64,000 nt of DNA from Corynebacterium anserum (GCF_014262665.1 NZ_CP046883.1:1116001-1180000), one strand, 5' to 3'; shown: positions 41,920-51,990, counted from the stretch's first letter. The notes: generated by a model not told the origin, from the letters alone. A program made the numbers and translations.

Positions 41920-43742
41920 TTGTCATCCTTTCGCTCGCTGTTGTCATCTTTTGTGATAGCCGGCACTGCGCCTCTTTCGGTCTGCGCAGCCTGGTGCAAT
42001 CGCTGGCGTTCCTGGGCGCGGAATGCACTGCCCAGGCCGTTGACGCGCGTATTGCGGAAGAAATTGCGTCGGGACAAAAGGATCACCAGCGGAGCTGTGA
42101 TGAGGAAGGCCACGATGACGTCAAAGACCGTGGTCAAACCGAGGGTAAACGCGAACCCCTTCACCTCACCGATAGCCAAGAAGTAGAGAATTACCGCGGC
42201 AAAAAGCGATACAAAATTACCCGTGATGATGGTGGACTTCGCTCTCTTCCATGCGCGCGGGACAGCCGAGCGGAAAGATGCACCGTTGTGAATTTCGTCC
42301 TTAATGCGCTCGAAATAGATAACAAAAGAGTCCGCGGTGGTGCCTAGCCCGATGATCAGACCAGCGATACCAGCCAAATCGAGAGAATAACCGATCCACC
42401 GACCCAACAGGACAATGCTGCCAAAAACCAGAACAAAGGAAGCGATGAGAGAAAGCATCGCCACAAAACCAAGCGCCCGGTAATAAACAAGAGCCCAGGC
42501 TGCCACCAAAATTACACCCACGACGCCGGCGATAATTCCCGCTTTGAGGGAGGCAGCGCCCAGCGACGGCGAAATGCGCGTCGTGGTGCCGCCCGGCTCA
42601 CCGTTTTCTCCCACAAAGGAAATAGGCAGGGCGCCATAGCGGAGGTTATTAGCGAGCTCTTCAGCCTCCTGCTGGCTGAAGTCACCAGTGATTTGAGAGA
42701 CCTCGCCCGGTGGAGTGGCGCCTTGAATTGTCGGTGCCGAAATCACCCTACTGTCCAAGACGATAGCAACCTGGCGCCCCATCATCTCATTGCCGAATTT
42801 GTACCAGGTCTCGCCTCCAGGAGTATCCGCACCGGTTTTAAAACGGAAGGTGATGGCCATTTGCGCTTGTTTAGCGTCATAACCACCGGTGATTTGCGAG
42901 TTCGTGTCAATCAAAGAACCTGTCAAACGCTTGCCATGCACCTTGTCCGTTTCACCGTCCAAGAGTGGAGCTGGCTCCAACAACATGGGACCTTGATCAG
43001 AACAAGCCACCAGAGGCTTGGATGGGTCATCCGCACCAGCGAGTGGATCGTTATCAGAACACGTCATCAACGCAACCGCAGCACTTTGCACATCCGGATC
43101 TGTGGATTGACGATCCTCGCGAAGGGTCTGTACTTGGAGATCACGCTGCTGTTGTTCCTCGACGGAGTTCGCCGGTGTCTGCGGAGCTTTCGCGGTGACC
43201 TTCAGCTCTTGTGGCGGGTTGGGCACACCAAGTTGCTTGAGAATTGGCACCACGTTCTTTAGCTTCTCATTGGCCTGGTCGGGGGTGAGAACACCGTTTT
43301 TGACCCACTTATTGGCCATATCAGTAACCGTCTTCTGGTACTTATCCGTTGGCGGAGATGGCTGCGCTACTGCACGGAATAACAACTGGGAAGTACGGCC
43401 CAATGTGCGAGCCTCACCGGCATCGTCTCCCGGTACGGTGATGACTAGATTGTCACCGTCAGTCACAACTTCTGCACCAGAAACCCCCATGCCGTTAACG
43501 CGGTTTTCCAAAATGGTGCGTGCTTGAGTCAGTTGATCCTGGCTCGGCCGATCACCTTGCGGCACCAGTGTGATACGGGTTCCACCTTGAAGATCAATAC
43601 CAAGCTTAGGGGTTGCCGTTTTGTCCCCAGTAAAAAAGACAAGACCGAAGACCGTGATAAAGATGACAGCGAAAAGGATCAGTGCCCGCTTTGGCCAGGC
43701 AACTGGGCCCCTATTCCTGTCTCGTGTGCGCTTAGACGCCAC
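41916..43742 (-). CDS. secD: Protein translocase subunit SecD
   Basis: From the GTG at 43742 (AGGAG seven bases before) it has 608 residues; the earlier ATG at 43859 adds an unconserved stretch across a terminator. The first membrane segment (ALILFAVIFITVFGLVFF) is followed by PKLGIDLQGGTRITLVPQGD, a large extracytoplasmic P1 domain with a glutamine-rich insert, then five membrane helices with the RND block GLIIGLGTTADSFVIYFERI. It follows yajC after a hairpin terminator, so it may have its own promoter within 43743-43859. Confidence 0.95.
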   Translation of the reverse strand: MASKRTRDRNRGPVAWPKRALILFAVIFITVFGLVFFTGDKTATPKLGIDLQGGTRITLVPQGDRPSQDQLTQARTILENRVNGMGVSGAEVVTDGDNLVITVPGDDAGEARTLGRTSQLLFRAVAQPSPPTDKYQKTVTDMANKWVKNGVLTPDQANEKLKNVVPILKQLGVPNPPQELKVTAKAPQTPANSVEEQQQRDLQVQTLREDRQSTDPDVQSAAVALMTCSDNDPLAGADDPSKPLVACSDQGPMLLEPAPLLDGETDKVHGKRLTGSLIDTNSQITGGYDAKQAQMAITFRFKTGADTPGGETWYKFGNEMMGRQVAIVLDSRVISAPTIQGATPPGEVSQITGDFSQQEAEELANNLRYGALPISFVGENGEPGGTTTRISPSLGAASLKAGIIAGVVGVILVAAWALVYYRALGFVAMLSLIASFVLVFGSIVLLGRWIGYSLDLAGIAGLIIGLGTTADSFVIYFERIKDEIHNGASFRSAVPRAWKRAKSTIITGNFVSLFAAVILYFLAIGEVKGFAFTLGLTTVFDVIVAFLITAPLVILLSRRNFFRNTRVNGLGSAFRAQERQRLHQAAQTERGAVPAITKDDNSERKDDK

Positions 43743-43859
43743 TATGAAGCTCCTATAGCGGTGTGTGGATGGACTGCACGGGCAGCTTAATGCAAGCCGC
43801 AGACAGTCACTCAGGGCTAACTTGTTGAGTGTAACGCGTAACGGCCGCGTACAAAACAT

Positions 43860-43901
43860 AGAAACCCCGCAGACTTCCTGACCAGAAGCTGCGGGGTTTC
43901 T
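43860..43901. terminator. Hairpin between yajC and secD
   Basis: AGAAACCCCGCAG (43860-43872) pairs with CTGCGGGGTTTCT (43889-43901), a 13-base perfect stem with a 16-base loop. It lies just past the yajC stop on the minus strand; the A/T ends of the stem make it plausible in both directions. It would separate yebC/ruv-yajC transcripts from secDF, fully or in part. Confidence 0.75.
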
Positions 43902-43909
43902 GTGCGTTA

Positions 43910-44314
43910 TTAGTTCTGCTGCTTATCTTCGCCGGCAATGCTCACGTTGTCTCCTTCTACACGGGTGGTTTCCGCATGCCCGGGGTATGGCTCATCCAAT
44001 GGCTCAACTACTGCCGGTTGCTCTGACTGCTCAGATGACTGCTCAGAAGAATCCGCGGTGGTTTCTACTCGCTCCAACACAGCGGATTTGTCCCAGGTGG
44101 TGACCATGCCGTCGCTGATTTCAAGGTCGATGGTGTGCGCACCGACATGCGTCACACGGCCATGCACGCCCGACGTCATCTTCACAACCATGCCGGCATC
44201 CAAAGAATCTTGGAATGCCTTAATTTCCTTCATGCGCTGGCTCTGCTTGCGCATAGACAGCAGAGGTAGCCCAATGAACACAACAAGCAGGAGAATGAGA
44301 AGAATAATTTCCAT
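43910..44314 (-). CDS. yajC: Preprotein translocase accessory subunit YajC
   Basis: From the ATG at 44314 it has 134 residues: an N-terminal membrane helix (EIILLILLLVVFIGLPLL), the cytoplasmic YajC core (QRMKEIKAFQDSLDAGMVV, then VVKMTSGVHGRVTHVGAHTI), and an acidic tail rich in Ser, Glu and Gln that is not conserved. It associates with SecDF. It lies between ruvB and secD, the common order. Confidence 0.92.
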   Translation of the reverse strand: MEIILLILLLVVFIGLPLLSMRKQSQRMKEIKAFQDSLDAGMVVKMTSGVHGRVTHVGAHTIDLEISDGMVTTWDKSAVLERVETTADSSEQSSEQSEQPAVVEPLDEPYPGHAETTRVEGDNVSIAGEDKQQN

Positions 44315-44357
44315 ACCGGCCAGTGTGCCATACCTTGAGCACAGCCCGCAGTATCGT

Positions 44358-45437
44358 TCACAGTCCTGGGGCGTCGTCCGGCGGAACGAGACCACAGTGA
44401 CGCCAGGCCTGAACAGTCGCCACCCGGCCTCGCGGTGTGCGAGTGATCATTCCCGCACGGACCAGATAGGGCTCACACACTTCTTCTACTGTGGAAGGTT
44501 CCTCTCCCACTGCAAGGGCGAGTGTATTGACACCCACCGGACCGCCACCGTGGCCTTTCACCAATGCGTCCACAACCGCGCGATCTAGGCGATCAAGACC
44601 TTGCTCGTCCACGTCAAACACTAGAAGCGCAGCTCGGGCAACGTCTACACTAATGTGGCCATCTGCATTGACATCCGCGAAATCACGTACACGGCGCAAT
44701 AGGCGGTTAGCAATGCGCGGGGTACCACGTGATCGGCCAGCAATTTCACTGGCGGCCTGACTATCGATGCTAACGCCCAGGATTCCCGCTGCTCGGGTTA
44801 CGACTCGAGTCAGATCTTCCGTGTCATAGAATTCCATTTGGGCTGTGAAACCAAAACGATCGCGCAAAGGTCCAGTCAGCATCCCTGCTCGCGTTGTGGC
44901 GCCCACTAGGGTAAATGGCGCGATTTCAATGGGGATTGAAGTCGCACCGGGTCCTTTGCCCACAATTACGTCGATGCGAAAATCTTCCATCGCCATGTAC
45001 AACATTTCTTCAGCAGGCCGTGCCATTCGGTGTATTTCGTCGATGAACAGCACATCCCCCTCCATCAGATTGGAGAGCATTGCCGCGAGGTCACCGGCGC
45101 GTTCCAATGCCGGCCCCGAAGTCATGCGCAGAGAACTTCCGAGCTCCTGAGCAATGATCATTGCCATCGTTGTTTTGCCCAGTCCCGGCGGCCCGGCCAA
45201 TAGGACATGATCCGGCGCCACCTTGCGGGCACGCGCGCCCCCAAGAACCAAATCGAGTTGCTGTCTCACCTTTTTCTGGCCGATAAAATCTTCCAGGGAT
45301 TTTGGGCGTAGAGAAAGCTCCACATCGTGGTCTCCCGCAATTTCGGATGGCCGAAGATCCGGGTTTTGGCTCATCGGCCCCAGGGAATCCGGCAGCGCAA
45401 ACTCCGTGCGCTCTACGTCATTGCTCTTCTCACCCAT
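44358..45437 (-). CDS. ruvB: Holliday junction helicase motor RuvB
   Basis: Hexameric AAA+ motor that drives branch migration with RuvA. The 359-residue protein has [19 protein letters not shown] near residue 43, Walker [21 protein letters not shown] near residue 80 and Walker [18 protein letters not shown] near residue 130, with the C-terminal winged helix [17 protein letters not shown]. The N-terminus is about 25 residues longer than in E. coli. It is 15 bases after ruvA. Confidence 0.97.
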   Translation of the reverse strand: MGEKSNDVERTEFALPDSLGPMSQNPDLRPSEIAGDHDVELSLRPKSLEDFIGQKKVRQQLDLVLGGARARKVAPDHVLLAGPPGLGKTTMAMIIAQELGSSLRMTSGPALERAGDLAAMLSNLMEGDVLFIDEIHRMARPAEEMLYMAMEDFRIDVIVGKGPGATSIPIEIAPFTLVGATTRAGMLTGPLRDRFGFTAQMEFYDTEDLTRVVTRAAGILGVSIDSQAASEIAGRSRGTPRIANRLLRRVRDFADVNADGHISVDVARAALLVFDVDEQGLDRLDRAVVDALVKGHGGGPVGVNTLALAVGEEPSTVEEVCEPYLVRAGMITRTPRGRVATVQAWRHCGLVPPDDAPGL

Positions 45438-45452
45438 GGTCTTTACTGTCCC

Positions 45453-46088
45453 CTATCGACCCTTATTCATCGACGCCAAGCCTGCTCTTAGGACGTTGGA
45501 CACGTTTTTATCCTGGGTCATTGGCCAGTCCGCCAGGATATGCACCACTGCATTGTGTGCTTCCGCCTCTGCAAAGCCGAGTCCCACCATAGCTTCAACC
45601 ACTTGGTCGCGCACCGTGACATCGCCATCATCGACGCGCGCAACCTCCTTGTCGTCCATTGTCGCGTTTCCCTCGGGAGCATCGGCCAGGTCAGCGACTT
45701 TGGCCTTGAGATCCACAGCCATACGTTCAGCAAGGCGTTTACCCACTCCAGATGCCTTTTGTAAAGCCTTCACATCCCCCGAACGCACGGCTCGTGCGAG
45801 TTCCACGGGGGTGAGAGTTCCCAGGATGCCGAGGGCGAGTCGGGCTCCCACACCGGAGACGGTCTGCACTACCGTAAAGGCTTTCTTCTGCTCCACATCG
45901 CTAAAGGCATAGAGCGTCTGAGAATCTTCCCTGACAACGTGAGAAGTCACGACAAAAACTTCTTCTCCTCGTGGAAGATTGGCGAGTGTGGAAGGAGTAG
46001 CCAAGCATTCATAGCCAACACCTGCGCATTCAATGAGCACGCTGTCCACAGTTTTGTCGATAACGACGCCTCGCAAAGATGCGATCAC
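45453..46088 (-). CDS. ruvA: Holliday junction DNA-binding subunit RuvA
   Basis: From the GTG at 46088 it has 211 residues; the longer frame lies inside ruvC. The OB fold begins [20 protein letters not shown], the helix-hairpin-helix motifs are [14 protein letters not shown] and [16 protein letters not shown], and the C-terminal domain III that contacts RuvB reads [20 protein letters not shown]. The GTG overlaps the ruvC stop (GTGA), so translation is coupled. Confidence 0.96.
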   Translation of the reverse strand: MIASLRGVVIDKTVDSVLIECAGVGYECLATPSTLANLPRGEEVFVVTSHVVREDSQTLYAFSDVEQKKAFTVVQTVSGVGARLALGILGTLTPVELARAVRSGDVKALQKASGVGKRLAERMAVDLKAKVADLADAPEGNATMDDKEVARVDDGDVTVRDQVVEAMVGLGFAEAEAHNAVVHILADWPMTQDKNVSNVLRAGLASMNKGR

Positions 46089-46642
46089 AGTTTCCCTTTC
46101 ACCATGAGGTTCATCGGTGCACGCCAACAGTGACACACCGCTAAAGCTAGAGCGTCCGCGGCATCAGCGGGTTTTGGTGCTTCAGACAACCCCAAAATCC
46201 GCGTAATCATGTTGGTCATTTGTGCCTTATCAGCTCGGCCATTACCACTGATGGATTTTTTCACTTCACTCGGTGTGTACATGTGAACGTCAATGCCACG
46301 GCGAGCGGCGGCGAGCATCAATACACCCGATGCATGAGCTGTATTCATCACCGTAGATACATTGGAGCGTTCGAAAACACGCTCAATGGCCACGACATGG
46401 GGCGCGTAGTCATCCATCCATTCCTCTACCGCATCGGACAATCTCAGCAGTCTTTGGGAGACAGGAGCCTCTGCGGGTGTGCGCACCACTCCAACAGCAA
46501 CGGGATAAACAGTGCGTCCTTTTCCAGCTTGCACCACGGACAGTCCACAGCGAGTCAAGCCAGGATCAATCCCCATCACGCGCAGTCCCGCAAGGGTGGC
46601 TGGGCGTGTACCCGTACGTTCGGGAAGCTGTGGAACACTCAT
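46085..46642 (-). CDS. ruvC: Crossover junction endodeoxyribonuclease RuvC
   Basis: Resolves Holliday junctions. From the ATG at 46642 it has 185 residues, with the catalytic acids in [12 protein letters not shown] near residue 25, [20 protein letters not shown] near residue 85 and [15 protein letters not shown] near the end. A TATATT element lies so close upstream that the transcript may have almost no leader (see promoter entry). First gene of ruvC-ruvA-ruvB. Confidence 0.95.
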   Translation of the reverse strand: MSVPQLPERTGTRPATLAGLRVMGIDPGLTRCGLSVVQAGKGRTVYPVAVGVVRTPAEAPVSQRLLRLSDAVEEWMDDYAPHVVAIERVFERSNVSTVMNTAHASGVLMLAAARRGIDVHMYTPSEVKKSISGNGRADKAQMTNMITRILGLSEAPKPADAADALALAVCHCWRAPMNLMVKGKL

Positions 46643-46652
46643 CACGCAGCAA

Positions 46653-46677
46653 AATATAGCACATGTGTACGAAAATT
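46653..46677 (-). promoter_or_regulatory. ruvCAB promoter with SOS-box-like element
   Basis: On the minus strand TGCTATATT is an extended -10 (TATATT at 46653-46658), placing transcription start near 46646, only about four bases before the ruvC ATG. Over its upstream side, 46657-46672 reads TCGTACACATGTGCTA. The corynebacterial LexA box as I recall it is TCGAA(A/C)A-N2-TGTTCGA; 11 of 14 defined bases match. In mycobacteria ruvCAB is SOS-controlled. The match is degenerate on the right half. Confidence 0.45.
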
Positions 46678-46801
46678 CCACTCACCAAGGTATCAGTAGT
46701 AACTCATGTGCCGAATTCGTGCACGGCAATGCGGCGAGCAACTGGGGCAAGAACGCGTCGAAGAAACAAAAGCTATAACAGCGAACTAAGCACCCAGTAA
46801 G

Positions 46802-47554
46802 TTAAGCATCCAGTTCAGCCACAACGTCAGCCGGGATATCCATGTTGGTGTAGACGTTTTGAACATCGTCAACGTCCTCTAGCGCATCAATCAGATTGAG
46901 CACGCGCTTGGCAGTGGAAGCATCAACCGGAACCAGCGTAGTTGGGCGGAAATCCGCCTCAATGGAGTCATACTCGATTTCCGCATCCTTCAGCGCATCG
47001 CACACTGCGTTCATATCCCCGGACGCACAGACAATCTCAAACTTCTCTCCCAGATCGTTGACTTCTTCCGCACCCGCATCCAACACGGCCATCAGCACGT
47101 CATCTTCCTCATGATCAGCCTTGTCCAGGATGACCACTCCCGTACGGTTAAACATGTAGGACACAGATCCGGCGTCCGCCATGTTGCCGCCATTTTTATT
47201 CATCGCTGTACGCACATCTGTGGCGGCACGGTTGCGGTTGTCCGTAAGACACTCAATGAGCATGGCCACTCCGTTGGGGCCGTAACCCTCATACATGAGA
47301 GTCTCCCAATCCGCGCCACCAGCTTCTTCACCGGAGCCACGCTTACGCGCGCGCTCGATGTTGTCGTTGGGAACGGAGGCCTTTTTGGCCTTTTTAATCA
47401 TGTCATCGAGGGTGGGGTTCGCGGAAGGATCGCCACCGCCAGTGCGCGCTGCAACTTCGATGTTCTTGATGAGCTTGGCAAACTCCTTGCCACGCTTGGC
47501 ATCGTTTGCCGCCTTCTTGTGCTTATTGTTTGCCCACTTAGAATGGCCTGCCAT
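46802..47554 (-). CDS. yebC: YebC/PmpR family transcriptional/translational regulator
   Basis: From the ATG at 47554 (GAGGA upstream) it has 250 residues starting [20 protein letters not shown], the family signature, and later [19 protein letters not shown] and [20 protein letters not shown]. It was long annotated as a DNA-binding regulator; recent work also links the family to translation of proline-rich motifs. It is usually upstream of ruvC, as here, with a 159-base gap. Confidence 0.94.
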   Translation of the reverse strand: MAGHSKWANNKHKKAANDAKRGKEFAKLIKNIEVAARTGGGDPSANPTLDDMIKKAKKASVPNDNIERARKRGSGEEAGGADWETLMYEGYGPNGVAMLIECLTDNRNRAATDVRTAMNKNGGNMADAGSVSYMFNRTGVVILDKADHEEDDVLMAVLDAGAEEVNDLGEKFEIVCASGDMNAVCDALKDAEIEYDSIEADFRPTTLVPVDASTAKRVLNLIDALEDVDDVQNVYTNMDIPADVVAELDA

Positions 47555-47700
47555 CGTCCTCTTCCGGTTCGCGTTGGGGTGCAAGTTATATGTCGGTGTT
47601 TCAGGTTACTACGCAGCAGCGTCTGTACGGGAACGTGACCCGTTATTTGTCACCTTCTGACTCTTGATCCCCTCTAATTACTTGTACACGAGGGCGATAA

Positions 47701-47742
47701 GGCTCCATGGATCCACGCATAGGCTCCCTAGACCCACGCATG
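47701..47742. repeat. Imperfect 21-base tandem duplication in the yebC-pdxT gap
   Basis: Two adjacent units, 47701-47721 and 47722-47742, share GGCTCC at the start and CCACGCAT near the end and agree at about 17 of the first 20 positions. The 223-base gap (47555-47777) otherwise shows no gene and no clear terminator. Function unknown; it may be only a small duplication. Confidence 0.5.
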
Positions 47743-47777
47743 GGAGTCGCATGAGACAGGTTCAATCGCCGACGCCA

Positions 47778-48380
47778 CTACCTGCTGTGCACTGCGTCTC
47801 GAACCATCTGGAGGAAATATTTGTGCACAGAGTCATCCTCGGATAGTTCCGGATGAAAACTTGTCCCCAGGACATGGCCTTGGCGCACACCCACGATTGT
47901 GCCGCCATCGACAGTGCACATCACGTCTACATTGTCTCCCACACGCTCTACCCGCGGCGCACGAATAAATACTGCGTGGACGGGCTGTTCAATCCCAAGG
48001 AATGGCACGTGAGTTTCGAAGGAATTCACTTGGCGGCCGAAAGCGTTGCGGCGAACCGTCACATCCAGCACCTGCAGGGACACCGCATCTTCCCGGGTAT
48101 CAAGGACCTCGGTGGCCAACATAATCAGACCAGCACAGGTGCCAAAGGAAGGTAAACCGCCGTCTATAGCGGCACGAAGAGGGGCAAGCATTCCTCCGAG
48201 CCGTAGTAAACGGGACATTGTCGTGGATTCGCCACCGGGCAAAATAATTCCGTCAAGGCCGGCCAGATGCTCCGCGCGGCGTACCGGAACAGCCTTCGCC
48301 CCTAGCCCCTCGATCATGCGGATATGTTCAGCTACACCGCCTTGAACGGACAATACACCAATGGTGACAGTTGAGCTCAC
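47778..48380 (-). CDS. pdxT: Pyridoxal 5'-phosphate synthase, glutaminase subunit
   Basis: Supplies ammonia to PdxS for de novo vitamin B6 synthesis. The 200-residue class I glutaminase has GVLSVQGGVAEHIRMIEGLG at residue 8, LPGGESTTMSRLLRLG near residue 47, the nucleophile in FGTCAGLIMLA near residue 80 and the catalytic His-Glu in TSFHPELSEDD near residue 175. It is separated from pdxS by the thioesterase gene, an arrangement also seen in other corynebacteria and mycobacteria. Confidence 0.95.
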   Translation of the reverse strand: MSSTVTIGVLSVQGGVAEHIRMIEGLGAKAVPVRRAEHLAGLDGIILPGGESTTMSRLLRLGGMLAPLRAAIDGGLPSFGTCAGLIMLATEVLDTREDAVSLQVLDVTVRRNAFGRQVNSFETHVPFLGIEQPVHAVFIRAPRVERVGDNVDVMCTVDGGTIVGVRQGHVLGTSFHPELSEDDSVHKYFLQMVRDAVHSR

Positions 48381-48391
48381 GTTGTTTTCTC

Positions 48392-49258
48392 TTAAGAATC
48401 AGTTCGGATTGGAACGCCGGTTTTTCCTGGCTGAAGAGTACGGGTCAGACCTTCTTGGGTGACAACCGCGACAAGGTCACCTTGTTGATTAAAGATCCGC
48501 CCGTGAGTCAGACCACGGCCAGCATGTGCGGAGGGAGAAACCTGATCATACAGCAACCATTCATCTGCGCGGAAAGGACGCAGGAACCACATGGCATGAT
48601 CTAGCGACGCTTCCTGAACCGAGTCATGACCGTGGGGAACCAACGCAGAGGAAAGCAACGTCATGTCAGACATGTAGGCGAGAGTGCACACATGCAGAGT
48701 TTCATCGTCAGGGAGCGTGGCCTTCGAACGGAACCACACCACTTGCTGAGACGGAGTGTACTTGTTGTGTTCGTACTTATCAGGTGGCACGATGCGGATA
48801 TCCCATTCGCTCCACTCTTGCATCAGCGCTTTTCGCACCGTGCGCGTCTCATCAACCTCCGCCGAAATCTCTTCCGGAGAAGGAACGGTGCGCATAATAT
48901 CTGAATGCTCAGGACCGGAATCATCGCGGACGTGAAAACTGGCCTGCATGATGAAAATCGCTTCTCCATCTTGCACAGCCTTTACTTGTCGGGAGATAAA
49001 GGAACGTCCCTCGCGGATGCGATCGACCAGTAACGTTGTAGGTTTATCGGGGTTGCCAGGAGCAACAAAATAACCGTGCAACGAGTGCACGCCATATTCG
49101 GAGCCAACAGTCCGTGTCGCCGCGACAAGAGCTTGGGCTGCGACTTGTCCACCAAATGTTCGACCCAGCCGGGTAGGAATAACTTGACCTCGGTAAATAT
49201 CGCGGTCAATGCGCTCTAAATCAAGCACATCCAGTATTCGGGGCTGAGGCGTGGTCAT
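48392..49258 (-). CDS. tesB: Acyl-CoA thioesterase II
   Basis: A 288-residue double hot-dog thioesterase that hydrolyses acyl-CoAs. The N-terminal repeat has RTFGGQVAAQALVAATRTV near residue 30 and SLHGYFVAPGNPDKPTTLLV near residue 60; the C-terminal repeat has ASLDHAMWFLRPFRADEWLL with the catalytic Asp region and GRGLTHGRIFNQQGDLVAVV. It is inserted between pdxS and pdxT with short gaps, so it is co-transcribed; its physiological substrate is not evident. Confidence 0.93.
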   Translation of the reverse strand: MTTPQPRILDVLDLERIDRDIYRGQVIPTRLGRTFGGQVAAQALVAATRTVGSEYGVHSLHGYFVAPGNPDKPTTLLVDRIREGRSFISRQVKAVQDGEAIFIMQASFHVRDDSGPEHSDIMRTVPSPEEISAEVDETRTVRKALMQEWSEWDIRIVPPDKYEHNKYTPSQQVVWFRSKATLPDDETLHVCTLAYMSDMTLLSSALVPHGHDSVQEASLDHAMWFLRPFRADEWLLYDQVSPSAHAGRGLTHGRIFNQQGDLVAVVTQEGLTRTLQPGKTGVPIRTDS

Positions 49259-49313
49259 AGCGATGAACTAATCTCCTGACTGAGGGAACACATTAGTTTC
49301 TGTCCCCTTATTT

Positions 49314-50225
49314 TTACCAGCCGCGCTCGGCCAGACGGTGAGGTTGTGGAATGTCATCGACATTAATGCCCACCATCGCCTCACCCAGGCCGCGGGAGAC
49401 GTCTGCGATGGTTTTCGGATCATCAAAGTTCTGGGTCGCCTGCACAATGGCTTTCGCGCGCTTTTCTGGATCACCGGACTTGAAGATGCCAGAGCCGACG
49501 AATACGCCTTCAGCACCCATCTGCATCATCATCGCGGCGTCAGCCGGGGTAGCAATTCCACCGGCGGTGAACAAAACCACGGGAAGCTTACCAGTCTGCG
49601 CCACCTCGGCAACCAGCTCATACGGAGCCTGCATCTCCTTGGCGGCAACATACAGCTCGTCCTCAGCCATAGACCGCAGACGATTCATCTCAGCGCGGAT
49701 CGTGCGCATATGAGTCACCGCGTTGGATACGTCCCCGGTGCCTGCTTCCCCCTTGGAACGGATCATCGCGGCTCCTTCGTTGATACGACGCAGCGCTTCC
49801 CCGAGATTCGTAGCACCACAGACGAAAGGCACAGTGAAGTCATGTTTATTGATGTGGTTTTTATAATCCGCTGGAGTGAGCACCTCGGATTCATCAATGA
49901 AGTCCACACCGAGGGACTGCAAAACTTGGGCCTCAACGAAATGACCAATGCGAGCCTTGGCCATGACTGGAATAGACACAGCGTTGATGATCCCCTCAAT
50001 CATGTCGGGATCTGACATGCGGGATACTCCACCTTGAGCCCGAATATCGGCGGGGACACGCTCGAGCGCCATGACCGCGGTCGCACCAGCATCTTCTGCG
50101 ATTTTGGCCTGTTCGGGCGTAACGACATCCATGATGACGCCGCCCTTGAGCATATCGGCCAATCCGCGTTTTACCCGGTGGGTGCCGGTGTTGCCGCCAT
50201 TGTCTGCCTTGTTCATTGAGGTCAC
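49314..50225 (-). CDS. pdxS: Pyridoxal 5'-phosphate synthase, PdxS subunit
   Basis: Builds PLP from ribose 5-phosphate, glyceraldehyde 3-phosphate and ammonia. The 303-residue TIM-barrel shows [20 protein letters not shown] near residue 28, the first catalytic lysine in [14 protein letters not shown] near residue 87, and the phosphate loop [15 protein letters not shown] near residue 155 with the second lysine. The GTG start has AAGG ten bases before; an ATG three codons on is equally possible. No pdxR regulator gene is adjacent. Confidence 0.96.
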   Translation of the reverse strand: MTSMNKADNGGNTGTHRVKRGLADMLKGGVIMDVVTPEQAKIAEDAGATAVMALERVPADIRAQGGVSRMSDPDMIEGIINAVSIPVMAKARIGHFVEAQVLQSLGVDFIDESEVLTPADYKNHINKHDFTVPFVCGATNLGEALRRINEGAAMIRSKGEAGTGDVSNAVTHMRTIRAEMNRLRSMAEDELYVAAKEMQAPYELVAEVAQTGKLPVVLFTAGGIATPADAAMMMQMGAEGVFVGSGIFKSGDPEKRAKAIVQATQNFDDPKTIADVSRGLGEAMVGINVDDIPQPHRLAERGW

Positions 50226-50326
50226 AGCAGTAATTCCTTTGCCTTGCCAATAACAATGAAAAACACTCTACCCCCGCATCTGTGACCCACATGACTAAGC
50301 CCCCACTTTGGGTAAGAAAGCCTGAA

Positions 50327-50800
50327 CTACTCCCCTGCGGACAGAGCTTCATAGTATTTCGGCAACGGAGCATTGCCTGCAAGCCGCAGAAGTCTTACAT
50401 CAGGACGTTTACGAACGGCGAGGGTATTAGCCACGGCGTCGTTATAAAAACGCGCCGCTATATCCACGCGAGTAGAAGCCTCAACAAAAGCCGGATTATG
50501 AAAAATCTCAGTGGGCAACAGAGAGAGCACATGGTTTTCCGAATCCGTTCGGTGCCCCATATCCACGGCTCGCAAAGGGACGATCTCGGCGTTCATGACT
50601 TCTTTCGTCAACTGTGGATAAAGCGCCTTGATCACATGGCCACGCGCGGCCAAGGCACCCTCTAAATTGATACGAGCCGCGTCGGTGCGTATATGCAGAC
50701 GATTGAGACGGTTAGCTGTGCCCATCGCCCACAGACCGAGCAGCGCTACGATGACCAGAACAACGGCGGTAACGACAACCCACGTCGGCATAGAAATCAT
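50327..50800 (-). CDS. LemA-like single-pass membrane protein
   Basis: From the ATG at 50800, overlapping the pimA stop as ATGA with AAAGG upstream, it has 157 residues. One N-terminal membrane helix (TWVVVTAVVLVIVALLGLWA) is followed by a cytoplasmic or external helical domain starting NRLNRLHIRTDAARINLEGA, which resembles the NRLVxLRxRVDEAWAQID start of LemA proteins. Function is unknown. Its coupling to pimA suggests a link to PIM synthesis or simple co-transcription. Confidence 0.65.
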   Translation of the reverse strand: MISMPTWVVVTAVVLVIVALLGLWAMGTANRLNRLHIRTDAARINLEGALAARGHVIKALYPQLTKEVMNAEIVPLRAVDMGHRTDSENHVLSLLPTEIFHNPAFVEASTRVDIAARFYNDAVANTLAVRKRPDVRLLRLAGNAPLPKYYEALSAGE

Positions 50801-51990
50801 GAGGCGGTCACCTTTCTGCCCTCGGTGCGTACGGTGTCGTATACCTTCTCCACTTGCGTGGTGACGGTCTGCCAATCGAAATTATCGGAACGTTTCATTC
50901 CTCGTCCGGATAGTTCCCGACGTCTCCCGGGGTTCCGCAGCAACGAAATAGCATGGTGTGCCAGGTCTATGGAGTCTTCATTACGGAAAAGATCTGCACT
51001 GTGGCCGTTTTCTGCCACCGCTGAAAACGCTGGTATATCGCTGGCCAAGACGGCGCAGCCCGCGGCCATCGCTTCCACGAGCACGATACCGAAGCTCTCA
51101 CCACCTGTATTTGGGGCGATGTAAATATCAGAGGCCTTCAGTGCCTGTGCTTTCTCTGCGTCGGAGACCGGCCCCAAGATTCGCACCGTCGCTTGCGATG
51201 CTGCGGTTCCAACCACGTACGTCACACCGACTTGATCCAGGCGCGCCTGGAGTGTGGAGATTTCACCACGACCAGCAATGACTACCTCAACATTCGGCAC
51301 AGCCTGAACGATCGCAGGCAATGCCTCCAGTAGAACGTGCAGGCCTTTTCGTGGTTCGTCGAACCGCCCCAAAAACATCAGGCGAAGGCGTTGAGCGTTC
51401 AAGCACTGTAAAGGTAGTGCACAGCGATAAACTCCGGTATCCACTCCATTAGGGATGAGAACAGGGTCACCGGCTAGGTTCTCCACCTGCCAACGTCGAG
51501 CTTCTTCGCTGACTGCTATACCGCCATGGATACGTTCCAATAGTGGGCGCAGGAAAGGTAAGGCCAGTTTGAGAAGCTTCGATTCGCTAGCTGACGCGTG
51601 ATAAGTCGCGACAACGGGACCATTGACTGCAGCTAATGACAGCATGGAATAGCTTGGAGAATTGGGCTCGTGAATATGAAGGATGTCGAATTCATGGGAC
51701 TGTACCCAGCGTTTAATGTGCCGAGCCGTCTGTGGTCCGAAACTCAGCCTCGCTACGGAGCCGTTATAACGGATGGGGATGCTGGAACCGCCCAGTTCCA
51801 CAAAATCAGGAACTTTCCTCGGGTCTTTTCCAGGACCAATGAGGCTCACGCTATGACCTCGCCGCTGCAATTCGGTACAAAGATCAATGGCATGCGCCTG
51901 CACGCCCCCCGGTTCATCAAAAGAATATGGGCAGACCATACCTATTGACAGGCGCCGCTGAGGAGTATGCGGATCAGTCATACTCGTCAC
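50797..51990 (-). CDS. pimA: Phosphatidylinositol mannosyltransferase PimA (GT4)
   Basis: Transfers the first mannose from GDP-mannose to phosphatidylinositol on the inner leaflet. The 397-residue GT-B enzyme has the glycine-rich N-terminal loop YSFDEPGGVQAHAIDLCTEL near residue 22, the C-domain start LMFLGRFDEPRKGLHVLLEA and the donor-binding E-x7-E motif in GESFGIVLVEAMAAGCAVLA. The order pgsA-patA-pimA is the actinobacterial PIM cluster; start overlaps patA by four bases. Confidence 0.92.
   Translation of the reverse strand: MTSMTDPHTPQRRLSIGMVCPYSFDEPGGVQAHAIDLCTELQRRGHSVSLIGPGKDPRKVPDFVELGGSSIPIRYNGSVARLSFGPQTARHIKRWVQSHEFDILHIHEPNSPSYSMLSLAAVNGPVVATYHASASESKLLKLALPFLRPLLERIHGGIAVSEEARRWQVENLAGDPVLIPNGVDTGVYRCALPLQCLNAQRLRLMFLGRFDEPRKGLHVLLEALPAIVQAVPNVEVVIAGRGEISTLQARLDQVGVTYVVGTAASQATVRILGPVSDAEKAQALKASDIYIAPNTGGESFGIVLVEAMAAGCAVLASDIPAFSAVAENGHSADLFRNEDSIDLAHHAISLLRNPGRRRELSGRGMKRSDNFDWQTVTTQVEKVYDTVRTEGRKVTAS

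Noticed and set aside
49338-50015. Plus-strand open frame of 225 codons opposite pdxS
   Set aside because: Mirror of a highly conserved coding frame; the translated sequence has no recognisable domain.
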